From positions 1-64,000 of the forward strand of contig JBBILC010000004.1 in the NCBI GenBank assembly GCA_037445115.1: 64,000 nucleotides of DNA. The letters run 5' to 3'. Shown here in pieces: positions 44,639 through 52,971 of this stretch. This DNA comes from Trichothermofontia sp037445115. Lineage in GTDB: Bacteria > Cyanobacteriota > Cyanobacteriia > B231. The notes below the pieces were generated by a model, which saw nothing but the letters and a program-made list of their open reading frames with translations, made no database searches and was not told the DNA's origin. A program made the translations under genes and the position numbers. Each line of letters opens with the position of its first letter. The first letter of the stretch is position 1.

Positions 44639-45328
44639 ATGAGTATTAGCCGCAAACATGCCCAGAGAAGCCAACGGGCGCTGGAGATTTTGGTGCGTCT
44701 TAAGCGCCTATACCCAGACGCTACCTGTACCCTCAAGTACGAAAGTATTGTGCAGTTATTAGTGGCCACTATGCTGTCGGCCCAATGCACCGATGAGCGG
44801 GTGAATCAGGTGACCCCGGCCCTCTTTGCCCGGTTTCCCGATGCGCCCTCGCTGGCAAATGCGGATCTGGAAGAACTGGAAAATCTGGTGCGATCGACGG
44901 GCTTTTATCGCAATAAGGCCAAAAATATTCAGGCGGCCTGCCAAATGATTGTCGATCGCTTCCACGGTCAAGTCCCCAAGCTGATGGAAGACCTGTTGCA
45001 ACTGCCCGGTGTAGCCCGGAAAACGGCGAATGTGGTCCTAGCGCATGGCTATGGCATCAATATGGGCGTCACGGTGGATACCCATGTGAAACGGCTGAGC
45101 CAACGGTTAGGGCTGACGGACAAGACCGATCCCCTGCGGATTGAGCAGGAGTTAATGCACCTGCTGCCCCAGCCGGACTGGGAAAACTGGTCGATTCGCC
45201 TGATCTACCACGGTCGTGCGGTTTGTATGGCCCGCAATCCCGCCTGTGATCGCTGTGAACTCGCCGATCTTTGCCCCGCCGCGACAGTGAGCCGCCGTCC
45301 CCAGGTTCCAGGTCCCATGCAGGTTTGA
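44639..45328 (+). CDS. nth: Endonuclease III
   Basis: The DNA glycosylase/AP lyase for oxidised pyrimidines. The ATG at 44639 gives 229 residues; the longer frame from 44522 overlaps rseP. The helix-hairpin-helix is LPGVARKTANVVLAHG; the catalytic Lys is in this segment region and the catalytic Asp is in VDTHVKRLSQRLGL. The C-terminal C-x6-C-x2-C-x5-C (CMARNPACDRCELADLC) binds a [4Fe-4S] cluster. It probably shares a transcript with rseP. Confidence 0.95.
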   Translation: MSISRKHAQRSQRALEILVRLKRLYPDATCTLKYESIVQLLVATMLSAQCTDERVNQVTPALFARFPDAPSLANADLEELENLVRSTGFYRNKAKNIQAACQMIVDRFHGQVPKLMEDLLQLPGVARKTANVVLAHGYGINMGVTVDTHVKRLSQRLGLTDKTDPLRIEQELMHLLPQPDWENWSIRLIYHGRAVCMARNPACDRCELADLCPAATVSRRPQVPGPMQV

Positions 45329-45461
45329 TCTTTGCAGGTTAGGTAGGCTTTGTTGGGGGATTTGGGACGATCGGGCGTGATTTCGCGATAAATCTGGTTA
45401 CAGTGGACGGTAGGAGGCGTGACAGACTCAAAGTGGCACATTGATTCTAGAGGAGGGGGCT

Positions 45462-46532
45462 ATGCACACGGGTTTTCTGGTCAGGTTCAGTCGCTTGCCC
45501 TATTTGCTGGGCCAATCCCTCTCGCCAGCAACCCTCACCTCGATCGGTATCCATGCGATTTTATTACTGGCCTTACCGTCCTGGTTGGCGAATAGTGGCT
45601 TTTCGACGGCGATCGTCCAGCGACCCGTGGGCGTGATTGAACTGACACCGGAAGAGGCGGCCCAGTTGCCCAACGCTAACCCAGCCCCACTGGATCTTTC
45701 CCAGCTATTTGGGCAAGCCCCGATCACACCGCCAGCCGCGCCCCCCGACGCCCGTAGCCTTTTTTCGGGTCTGCCTAGTCTACCGGGATTGCCACAACTG
45801 GCCCCCCTGCCTGTGCCCTTCCCCGCTAATGCCTTTACCGGCTTGCCTGCCCCACCGCCGATTATTCCGTTGGACTGGTATGCCCCTCCGGCTCCGGCCC
45901 AGATGGCCGTTGGCCCGCCCCAATCGCGATCGGGTGCGGTTGAGCGAACGGTAATCATTAGTGGTGATGGCTTAGACAATGGGTTGGGCGAGGGGGCCGA
46001 GGCGACGCCAACGGCTGGGGTGACAACGCCTGCTCCTGACTCTCCGAACCCTGGGGCAACTGCGCCTCCCACAGTCACTGAGGCTAGGGTGGCTGACGGG
46101 CCGAGCAGTGGTCAGGCAAGTGATCTAGGGGGGCCGCTAACGGTGGCCCGTGCGGATCTTGAGGTTGCCACACCCCATAATGGGGGCGAGACCGTAACCC
46201 CAGCCCTGGACGCCCCAACGGCCAGTCCTGATTACGCGGTTGAAACGCAAGCAGTGGCCGTATCCCCAGTTCCGGTTACCGCTCCCCCAGTAACGGTGAT
46301 TGTTCCCTATCCAGCCAGTGCTTGCCCGATCGCGGCCCAAACGGGATATACGACGGTGGAAACGGATGCCCAGGGGCAGGTGATTGCGGGTCCAGTGATT
46401 GATTTGGGTCACCCGGATCTGAATGCAGCGGCCCGCAGTGCCGTGTTAGCCCAACCGCGATCGTTGGGGGGAGCAGCCGTCTATCAGTATGATTTGAGTG
46501 TGTCTGGCCAGGAGGGGATTTGCGGAGGGTAG
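45462..46532 (+). CDS. TonB-like periplasm-spanning protein, unknown function
   Basis: One N-terminal hydrophobic helix (about residues 22-45, LTSIGIHAILLLALPSWLAN) is followed by a ~240-residue Pro/Ala/Thr-rich linker and a small C-terminal domain. That domain (YTTVETDAQGQVIAGPVIDL, then AARSAVLAQPR) resembles the TonB C-terminal fold, where a partly conserved pattern of GxVxxxxVxxSSG is typical. The start at 45462 (MHTGFLVRFSRL) follows AGGAGGGGGC; the frame is open from 45441. Possibly couples energy to outer-membrane transport, but ExbB/ExbD and a receptor are not nearby. Confidence 0.65.
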   Translation: MHTGFLVRFSRLPYLLGQSLSPATLTSIGIHAILLLALPSWLANSGFSTAIVQRPVGVIELTPEEAAQLPNANPAPLDLSQLFGQAPITPPAAPPDARSLFSGLPSLPGLPQLAPLPVPFPANAFTGLPAPPPIIPLDWYAPPAPAQMAVGPPQSRSGAVERTVIISGDGLDNGLGEGAEATPTAGVTTPAPDSPNPGATAPPTVTEARVADGPSSGQASDLGGPLTVARADLEVATPHNGGETVTPALDAPTASPDYAVETQAVAVSPVPVTAPPVTVIVPYPASACPIAAQTGYTTVETDAQGQVIAGPVIDLGHPDLNAAARSAVLAQPRSLGGAAVYQYDLSVSGQEGICGG

Positions 46533-46569
46533 GGCGATCGCTGCCCAACGATTGGTTTGTGACGGTCCC

Positions 46570-47631
46570 TTACAGAAAGTCGTAAATATCGGGCACCGTT
46601 AGGGATTTTGTGGCGTTACCCGTGCGCACGTAAAGATCGATCCCTTTCTCTGATTTCAGGAATGCCTTTTTATCAGACTGCCTAACATAAACGCCACAGA
46701 TATCTTTGTCTTCTAGCTTGGCAAAGCGAACCTTAATCAAGGGTAGAAATCGTTTACCAATATTACTTTCAATGAGTTGCATGAGATGTCGCTCAAATTG
46801 GTCTATGGATGGGTTCTTAAAGCATTTTAAGTCTTGTTCTAGGCCGTAAAGGTTGCCGTTGTCTTCAACGCCAATGAGTAAAGTTCCTCCATTGGTATTG
46901 AGAAAGGCGACGATGGTTTTCAAGCTACTTTGTTGCAAGCTTTTATTCGGATGATTTTCTCGGATATCCCATTGTAGGGTGGTTTTGAATTCCAGGCGAT
47001 CGCTCTCACCGAGGGCAATTAATTCGGGAATTGGCCGTAGATCACCAATGCTTTGAATGGTGGTGGTAAAGCGTCGCAGTTTGCGTTCTTCCAGACGATT
47101 GAGAAGTTCACTTTCAGTATCCGCGTTTTCGATGACAGTTTGGTTCACGATCGCGATCCAACGTCCCCAGTATTGGGCTTCCAGGTTAGCGCGGTTTTCT
47201 TCAAACCACTGTTGATTGGGGCGGTTACCCCAGCGATTCAGGTAGGCGATCGCGTCCTGTATGGATTGATCCAGGGCGTCAAACCACTGAATTTCGCCGG
47301 TCATGTTTTTGGAAATGTAATCCCAGGCCCCCGATCGGAAGGCACGACGGCAATCGGCAACGGTATCGTTGGCGGTCAGGATGATGACGACTGTGGAAAG
47401 GTTATTGCGTTGGACATAATCCAGGATGGTGAAACCGCTGTCATCGCGTTCCATGCGCATATCGGCCACCACAATGTCGCAGGGGGATTGTAGTTTCTGC
47501 TCGGCCTCAGCGGCACTGGTAGCGGTAATGACTTCTTGATACCCAAACTCACCCTGGAGCCATTCCAATAATTCGTCGAGGAATCGAGTATTGTCTTCAA
47601 TTGCCAAAATATGAACGTTTTCCCGTTGCAT
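46570..47631 (-). CDS. Response regulator with REC-DUF5678-AlbA_2 (Schlafen-like) architecture
   Basis: A 353-residue protein with three parts. Residues 1-125 are a receiver with E12/D13, phosphoacceptor D57 (CDIVVADMRM), T87 and K108. Residues about 138-190 (NQQWFEENRANLEAQYWGRW, followed by IAIVNQTVIENADT) match the DUF5678 pattern. Residues about 203-353 are an AlbA_2/Schlafen-AlbA-like domain: ESDRLEFKTTLQW (the ExxxxEFK core), VAFLNTNGGTLLIGVEDNG and the C-terminal YVRTGNATKSL. AlbA_2 domains bind or cleave nucleic acids, or act as transcription regulators. The histidine kinase gene is 9 bp upstream, so the pair is a two-component system with an unusual output. Confidence 0.85.
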   Translation of the reverse strand: MQRENVHILAIEDNTRFLDELLEWLQGEFGYQEVITATSAAEAEQKLQSPCDIVVADMRMERDDSGFTILDYVQRNNLSTVVIILTANDTVADCRRAFRSGAWDYISKNMTGEIQWFDALDQSIQDAIAYLNRWGNRPNQQWFEENRANLEAQYWGRWIAIVNQTVIENADTESELLNRLEERKLRRFTTTIQSIGDLRPIPELIALGESDRLEFKTTLQWDIRENHPNKSLQQSSLKTIVAFLNTNGGTLLIGVEDNGNLYGLEQDLKCFKNPSIDQFERHLMQLIESNIGKRFLPLIKVRFAKLEDKDICGVYVRQSDKKAFLKSEKGIDLYVRTGNATKSLTVPDIYDFL

Positions 47632-47640
47632 AGGACCTCA

Positions 47641-48699
47641 CTAAATCACTTGATCCGGATAAGGAATATAGATTTGGAATCTTGCCCCTCTACCGGCTTC
47701 GCCCACTTCGCGGATATAGCCTCCCATTTTTTGAAGGGTTTTACGGGCAATGAATAAACCTAGACCACTACCTTTTTCTTCGGGAGAGGTTGTATTGAGG
47801 GGTTGGAAGATCCAGTCCTTTTTGTCTGGGGGGATGCCTTTGCCGTTGTCGGAAATTTGAATGTAGAGGTATTTACGATCGCCAGGTACGGTTGGCATCC
47901 CAATATCCTGGGGATTAAGCAGGTCTTTAGCGGTCATCCAAATAGAGAGATCGGGGTGATCTTGATTGTGTTTAAGCGAGTTTTCAACCAGTTCGTTGAG
48001 GATACTTTTAATTTTTTCTTCGTCGCCATCAAATTCGGCATCGGGATTTTCAAGTTTGAAGGTTACTCTTGTTTTTTGGATGCGGGGGCGGCTGGACCAA
48101 TTGGCGGGTTCCCATTTCTCGAAGAGTTTACGCACGGGGAACCGATGACGGCGGATAACCATGCCTTCGTTGATGGATTTGAGATCGTTGAGGGCGGCTT
48201 GGGTAAGTTCGAGTTGGGCCAGGAGTTTTTCAAAGTTGGCTTTTAAGGGTGAATCGGAGGGGAGTTTGCGCAGGGTGCGGCGGGTTTTGGATTCGATGGT
48301 TGCCAGGATGTTATTGACTTCATCGGCGATGTCGTGGGCGGTTTTGGAGACGACTTCAATGAGTTGCTGGTAGTTATCGCGGGGGATATTAGCGATCGCG
48401 GTTTTTTCGGCGACACGCTGACGGTTGACGCTGGCTTGTAGGTCGTCTAAATCACGAATAATTTCGCGGACGATGGGATGTTCGGTTTCAATTTTGCGGA
48501 GGAGGCGATGGGCAATGCTTTTAAGGATAGAGACTTCGTTCCCAATCTTGTGATACATCGCCCGATAGAGCATTTCGGTAGTGTCAAAACGCTCGTTTTC
48601 GCCTGCGAAGGGTTCGTAGGCGGTTTCTGGGTCGGCGTTGAGGGCAATCGCTTTCATGGCTTCATCATATCGCGGGGAAGAGGCTTCTATCTGGCGCAT
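47641..48699 (-). CDS. Soluble sensor histidine kinase paired with the AlbA_2 response regulator
   Basis: A 352-residue protein without membrane segments. Two His-containing helices look like phosphoacceptor helices: AMYHKIGNEVSILK (H50) and TAHDIADEVNNILA (H122); the second is the better HisKA match. The HATPase_c domain has the N box LNELVENSLKHN (234-245), G1 ISDNGKGIP (282-290) and G2 GSGLGLFIARK (310-320). No PAS, GAF or other sensor domain is recognisable, so the input is unknown. It is transcribed first, with the response regulator 9 bp downstream. Confidence 0.87.
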   Translation of the reverse strand: MRQIEASSPRYDEAMKAIALNADPETAYEPFAGENERFDTTEMLYRAMYHKIGNEVSILKSIAHRLLRKIETEHPIVREIIRDLDDLQASVNRQRVAEKTAIANIPRDNYQQLIEVVSKTAHDIADEVNNILATIESKTRRTLRKLPSDSPLKANFEKLLAQLELTQAALNDLKSINEGMVIRRHRFPVRKLFEKWEPANWSSRPRIQKTRVTFKLENPDAEFDGDEEKIKSILNELVENSLKHNQDHPDLSIWMTAKDLLNPQDIGMPTVPGDRKYLYIQISDNGKGIPPDKKDWIFQPLNTTSPEEKGSGLGLFIARKTLQKMGGYIREVGEAGRGARFQIYIPYPDQVI

Positions 48700-48723
48700 A
48701 TCGTCACTAAAACATGCAGCCCC

Positions 48724-49776
48724 CTACCTAGCTAACGCTCCCCAAATCTGTTCAGCCTCCCCTGCCTGCAACCTATCCGTCCCATCAAACCAGTGGCCCG
48801 TGCCAAAACCCGGACGACGGGGAGCCGGGGAGAGTTGATAGGCAAGCCGGAGCGCCGCGTGACGCGCGATCGCCGTTTCAAACACCGAGGAAAACACCGT
48901 ATCCAACCCATAATCCTGACAGCGGTGTTGTAAGGCACGGGGTGATCCCGCGATCGCGGGTTTAATCACATAAATTCCCCGCCAACCGTGTTGATAGCAA
49001 TCCTCCAATTGCGCCAAAGTTGCCACCGATTCATCCAGCGCTAAAGGTGTCGCAAACTGCTGACTGAGGGTGATCATCTCGGCCAACTGGGTTGGGGGCA
49101 AAGGTTGTTCCAGAAATTCAACCCGATCGGGCACGCGATCGCAGACCTTTAACCACGCAACGGCCTCATCCCGAGTCAAACCACCATTCGCATCTAAACG
49201 AAGAGTAATCTCTGCGGGTAATTGGGTCAGTAGTTCTTGAAAAAGAGCGATTTCCTGAGCGATCGCCGCCACCCCAATTTTCCATTTCAACGTCCGGTAA
49301 CCCTGATGATAAACCGTTGGCCACTGGGTTAACGCGGCAGCACCCGTCGCTAAAAGCCCACAGAGAGCAGAGGGGCGATCGGCCTCTGGCGGTAACGGCG
49401 GACCCGGATCAACCAGAGCTAACCAGGCTGTTTCCAAGCCAAATTGACAGGCCGTTAACTCAGAGGGAATCGCGAGATCCGGGATATCGGGCAGTAAGGG
49501 AGGCAACTGTTGGCAAAAGGCCCAGGCTTGCGGAAAGGATTCACTCCCAAACCAGGGAATCGGCGCAATTTCCCCCCAGCCAACCCTGGCGCGATCGCGT
49601 AGCGTCTCCCTTGGAGAATCGCCTCGTGTCCCCGCTGGAGAATTGGGCAACATCACCGTTGGGGAAGCATCTATCAACCGCACAACCATGCCTTCTCGCA
49701 CCGGCCAAGCCCCGTGGTGGGTTTGGAGCGGCGGTGAAAACAGGCGACGATAGGGTCGAAAAGTAGCATGGTACAT
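48724..49776 (-). CDS. menC: o-Succinylbenzoate synthase MenC
   Basis: The ATG at 49776 (GGAGGGTAGAGTC upstream) gives 350 residues of an enolase-superfamily enzyme. Active-site residues are seen as KWKIGV (Lys), LRLDANGG (Asp), EFLEQPLP (Glu), LALDESV (Asp) and YVIKPAIAG (Lys). It makes o-succinylbenzoate in phylloquinone synthesis, following MenD and MenH. Residues about 47-63 (NSPAGTRGDSPRETLRDRA) are an insertion that coincides with a dispersed repeat (49591-49622) on the opposite strand. It is separate from menF-menD by 15 kb. Confidence 0.93.
   Translation of the reverse strand: MYHATFRPYRRLFSPPLQTHHGAWPVREGMVVRLIDASPTVMLPNSPAGTRGDSPRETLRDRARVGWGEIAPIPWFGSESFPQAWAFCQQLPPLLPDIPDLAIPSELTACQFGLETAWLALVDPGPPLPPEADRPSALCGLLATGAAALTQWPTVYHQGYRTLKWKIGVAAIAQEIALFQELLTQLPAEITLRLDANGGLTRDEAVAWLKVCDRVPDRVEFLEQPLPPTQLAEMITLSQQFATPLALDESVATLAQLEDCYQHGWRGIYVIKPAIAGSPRALQHRCQDYGLDTVFSSVFETAIARHAALRLAYQLSPAPRRPGFGTGHWFDGTDRLQAGEAEQIWGALAR
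49591..49622. repeat. Dispersed repeat copy inside menC
   Basis: GCGATCGCGTAGCGTCTCCC then TTGGAGAATCGC reads on the plus strand. The inner part CGTAGCGTCTCC..GGAGAATCGC recurs at 52186-52212. It carries a CTCC/GGAG hairpin and a HIP1 octamer at its left. It is in frame within menC and adds a surface-like peptide. Confidence 0.75.
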
Positions 49777-49834
49777 GACTCTACCCTCCATAATCCGCAC
49801 TATAATCGGGAGCACTGAGCTAGCCCAGATCAAT

Positions 49835-49852
49835 ATGGGGGTAAAGCCCCAT
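49835..49852. other. Hairpin between menC and the gene at 49958
   Basis: ATGGGG (49835-49840) pairs with CCCCAT (49847-49852) around GTAAAG, in the divergent promoter region. A TATAAT lies at 49800-49805. Role unknown. Confidence 0.35.
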
Positions 49853-49957
49853 TAGGCGTCTCTTCTTGTCAGCCTGCCATGATCGTTCCTGAAGGGGCTG
49901 TTTCCCACTCGCCCGCTCTTCCCCCCGACACCGTTTAGACAATCGCTATGGTTTTGT

Positions 49958-51022
49958 ATGGTTTTGCCCTTTGATGCTGCCCCCACCGAAGCGCGGGTCG
50001 AGAGATTCTGGCAACTTGCCGCCAGTTTTGGTATGGAACGCAACGCCTACCACAACTATCTAAACGAGATTGTCAGCGATCGCTATACACTGATCAATGG
50101 CTTACAAATTCTGCGGGATGAACTGCAACTGGCCGCTTCTGGCCCAACGGACATGAAAGCGTGTGGGGCGGATATGAGCTTACCCAGCGTCGTCACAACG
50201 TTGGCCTATACCAACTGCGGCGATCGCATCCACCAGGGCGAAGCGACCAAGCGCTACCGGGATGTGGTCGCCTCGCGATTTGCCACCCTCTCGGAAATTG
50301 GCGAACTCAAGTTAGAAGCCTTCTTCCCCGCCGGGGGCGGCACGGACAATGGGGCCACCCTCGCCCACGTCACCGTGGCCCATGAGTTGGACGAACCCCT
50401 CAAGCGGCGCGTCTATGACGGCAATCCCCAGTCCATTTCCCTCGTCGCGATCGACCTGAAAACCCACGTCGGACGTTTACGCGAAAATGGTCAACAGGTT
50501 TACGGCAAAACCCGTGAGTCGCCCTGGCGCGAACCCCGTGATGCCTGCGGCGCGATCGTGGGTACCCTAACGAACTACCATCCCGATAATTTAATTCATC
50601 GTCGGATTCGGAGTGATCTCGGAGAGCGCAACTTTCACTTCCTCTCTAACAACGCGATCCTAACTGACGAAGGCGTTAACATCACGATGGCCGTTGCGGC
50701 CAATATTGTCGCCATTCGCGGGGTGCGGAATACGGCGATGGCCCTAGCGCAAGAAATGGATGAACGGGGATTAGCCCACCTAACGGCCAGTACGACGGTT
50801 AACCGTCCTTCCCGTGATGATCTGGTGATTTATCTGGCCCGTGCAACGGTCTTTAATGGTAAGGTCCGCATCCAAAGCCTGGGTACGGAGGCTAAGTTGT
50901 ATAGCGGTCGCCTGGTCGAATATGCCGGTGAACAACGCCTACAACTTCGGTATTCTGATTGGGATTGCGATCGCTTGCCCATCGAAGAAATTGCCTATAA
51001 GGTACGATGGTCCGGTTTATGA
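49958..51022 (+). CDS. Conserved-looking protein, unknown function
   Basis: I do not recognise this 354-residue protein. It has even composition, no membrane segment and no signal peptide. Noticeable segments are PAGGGTDNGATLAHVTVAHE (about 126-145) and FLSNNAILTDEGVNITMAVA (about 228-247). It looks like a well-folded cytosolic enzyme or binding protein rather than a spurious frame, with good codon use and a clean ATG at 49958. It lies divergently to menC and ahead of a zinc alcohol dehydrogenase gene (98 bp), and may be co-transcribed with the latter. Confidence 0.8.
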   Translation: MVLPFDAAPTEARVERFWQLAASFGMERNAYHNYLNEIVSDRYTLINGLQILRDELQLAASGPTDMKACGADMSLPSVVTTLAYTNCGDRIHQGEATKRYRDVVASRFATLSEIGELKLEAFFPAGGGTDNGATLAHVTVAHELDEPLKRRVYDGNPQSISLVAIDLKTHVGRLRENGQQVYGKTRESPWREPRDACGAIVGTLTNYHPDNLIHRRIRSDLGERNFHFLSNNAILTDEGVNITMAVAANIVAIRGVRNTAMALAQEMDERGLAHLTASTTVNRPSRDDLVIYLARATVFNGKVRIQSLGTEAKLYSGRLVEYAGEQRLQLRYSDWDCDRLPIEEIAYKVRWSGL

Positions 51023-51119
51023 TGGTTCGGTTTATAAGGTGGGATGCCCCATCTGGCGCTGATGCGACGTGATCGCGATCGGACAAGATCGGCCAGCAAC
51101 GATCACAGGGAGATACATT

Positions 51120-52145
51120 TTGTTAGCGGCAGTTCTATACGGTCAGGAAGATTTACGGTTGGAAACTCTCCCCGATCCCACCCCAGCGGCAGGGGAAGTG
51201 GTGATCCGGGTAACAACAGCAACCACCTGTGGCACGGATCTCAAGGTGTGGCGGCGGGGGGGCCATGCCAAGATGCTTAAACCCCCGGTTCCCTTTGGCC
51301 ATGAGGCGGCGGGAGAAATTGTGGCGATCGGGGCCGGGGTCTCTGGCTGGCGGATCGGAGATCGGGTCGTGGCGAATAATTCTGCCCCATGTATGCAGTG
51401 CTTTTATTGCCAGCGTCAGGCGTTTTCCCTCTGCGCTAACCTACTATTTAATAACGGCACCTTTGCCGAATATCTCAAGCTCCCCGCTGCGATCGTCCGC
51501 CACAACCTCTTACCCATTCCCCCGGACCTGCCCGACGCCCTTGCGGCCCTCACCGAACCCCTGGCTTGTGTCCTGCACGGGGCGGCCCGCTCCAATACCC
51601 AACCGGGCGATCAGGTGCTTGTCCTGGGGGATGGAGCCATTGGTCTTATGTTTGTCGCCGTCCTGGCCCAACAGGGGGCGGTGGTTTCCCTAGTCGGCGG
51701 CCATGACCCACGTTTGGCGATTGGGCACACCCTGGGGGCGGTGCGCACCCTGAATTATCACCAGCAGCCGGATCGGGTGGCCTGGGTGCAAGGCTTTACC
51801 GAGGGGCGAGGGGCTGATATTGTGGTCGAGGCGACGGGGGTGCCAGCCACTTGGGAGCAGGCGATCGCCTGTGCCCGTCCCGGTGCAACCGTCAACCTGT
51901 TCGGGGGCTGCCCGCGCAACACCCAAATTCAGGTCGATACGGAACGCCTGCACTATAGCGAACTGACCCTCAAGGGGGTTTTCCACAATACCCCTAGCTA
52001 TGTACGGCAAGCCCTTGCCCTGCTGGCCAGTCGCACGATCGCCTTTGAGCACCTGCTGAGTGACACACGCCCCTTAACGGACTTAGCGGCTGTCTTCACC
52101 GCCATGCAACAACGTCAGGTCATAAAGGTGGCCATTCGTCCGTAA
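51120..52145 (+). CDS. Zinc-dependent alcohol dehydrogenase family protein
   Basis: A medium-chain dehydrogenase of 341 residues when started at TTG 51120 (AGGGAG six bases upstream); no in-frame ATG fits the N-terminus LAAVLYGQEDLRLE. The catalytic zinc ligands are in TTCGTDLKVW and FGHEAAGEI. A structural zinc site is seen as CMQCFYCQRQAFSLC. The Rossmann motif is VLVLGDGAIGLMFV. Best resemblance is to sorbitol/threonine-dehydrogenase-like enzymes; the substrate is not known. Confidence 0.88.
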   Translation: MLAAVLYGQEDLRLETLPDPTPAAGEVVIRVTTATTCGTDLKVWRRGGHAKMLKPPVPFGHEAAGEIVAIGAGVSGWRIGDRVVANNSAPCMQCFYCQRQAFSLCANLLFNNGTFAEYLKLPAAIVRHNLLPIPPDLPDALAALTEPLACVLHGAARSNTQPGDQVLVLGDGAIGLMFVAVLAQQGAVVSLVGGHDPRLAIGHTLGAVRTLNYHQQPDRVAWVQGFTEGRGADIVVEATGVPATWEQAIACARPGATVNLFGGCPRNTQIQVDTERLHYSELTLKGVFHNTPSYVRQALALLASRTIAFEHLLSDTRPLTDLAAVFTAMQQRQVIKVAIRP

Positions 52146-52185
52146 AAAGAAGACGGTAATCGGCTGGTCTCCTGGTCGGCCCGTT

Positions 52186-52212
52186 CGCATAGCGTCTCTC
52201 CAGGAGAATCGC
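52186..52212. repeat. Dispersed repeat, second copy
   Basis: CGCATAGCGTCTCTCCAGGA then GAATCGC matches the repeat in menC over about 25 bases with a few differences. It lies between the dehydrogenase and the acetyltransferase genes. Confidence 0.7.
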
Positions 52213-52236
52213 ACCCATTGTTCCCAAGGTATCTGT

Positions 52237-52875
52237 ATGAATGCGCAAGGTCCTGATCCCCGTACCCTGCACCCGATGGCAGGATTTCCCCAGATTTGTT
52301 TTATCAAAAATACCGTTAACAATCCCAACATCATTATTGGTGATTACACCTACTACGATGATCCAGAGGATTCGGAAAACTTTGAGCGCAATGTGTTGTA
52401 TCACTTCCCGTTTATTGGTGACAAACTGATGATTGGGAAATTTTGCGCGATCGCCCGAGGAGTGAAGTTCATTATGAATGGCGCGAATCACTCAATGGCC
52501 GGGTTTTCTACCTATCCCTTCTTCATTTTTAGTCATGGCTGGGAACGGGTTGCTGCGGCAGATGAAGGGGCGGTGATGAAAGGGGATACGGTGATTGGTA
52601 ATGATGTGTGGCTGGGATATGAGTCGGTGATCATGCCGGGTGTGGCGATTGGGGATGGTGCCATTGTGGCGGCAAAGTCAGTGGTAACAAAGGATGTTCC
52701 GGCCTATGCGATCGTGGGGGGGAATCCGGCCCAGATCTTACGCTATCGATTTGCTGAGGAAACAATTGCGCAATTACTAGAGATTGCCTGGTGGCACTGG
52801 GATGTTGCTAAAATTAGCCGTAACCTGGAGGCGATCGTGGGTGCAGATATTGGCGCTCTCCAATCTTGTCGCTAA
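52237..52875 (+). CDS. CatB/Vat-type hexapeptide O-acetyltransferase
   Basis: The 212-residue protein is a left-handed beta-helix acyltransferase of the xenobiotic acetyltransferase group. GKFCAIARGVKFIMNGANHS holds the catalytic His, WLGYESVIMPGVAIGDGAIV is the hexapeptide coil and VGGNPAQILRYRF marks the acetyl-CoA side. Relatives acetylate streptogramins or chloramphenicol, but in environmental bacteria they more often modify sugars. Resistance is not implied. An in-frame ATG at 52276 is an alternative start. Confidence 0.88.
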   Translation: MNAQGPDPRTLHPMAGFPQICFIKNTVNNPNIIIGDYTYYDDPEDSENFERNVLYHFPFIGDKLMIGKFCAIARGVKFIMNGANHSMAGFSTYPFFIFSHGWERVAAADEGAVMKGDTVIGNDVWLGYESVIMPGVAIGDGAIVAAKSVVTKDVPAYAIVGGNPAQILRYRFAEETIAQLLEIAWWHWDVAKISRNLEAIVGADIGALQSCR

Positions 52876-52895
52876 CAGCTAGAAAACCCCTAAGA

Positions 52896-52945
52896 CACAA
52901 AGATCACCAAGCCAAGCCAAGCCGAGGATTAGGGTGATCTTTGTG
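52896..52945. terminator. Bidirectional hairpin between convergent genes
   Basis: CACAAAGATCACC (52896-52908) and GGTGATCTTTGTG (52933-52945) are perfect 13-base complements, with a 24-base loop containing AAGCC repeats. The position between convergently transcribed genes suits a shared transcription end; no T-run follows, so efficiency is doubtful. Confidence 0.55.
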
Positions 52946-52971
52946 CCTTCGAGATTGTTGAAGAATACTTG

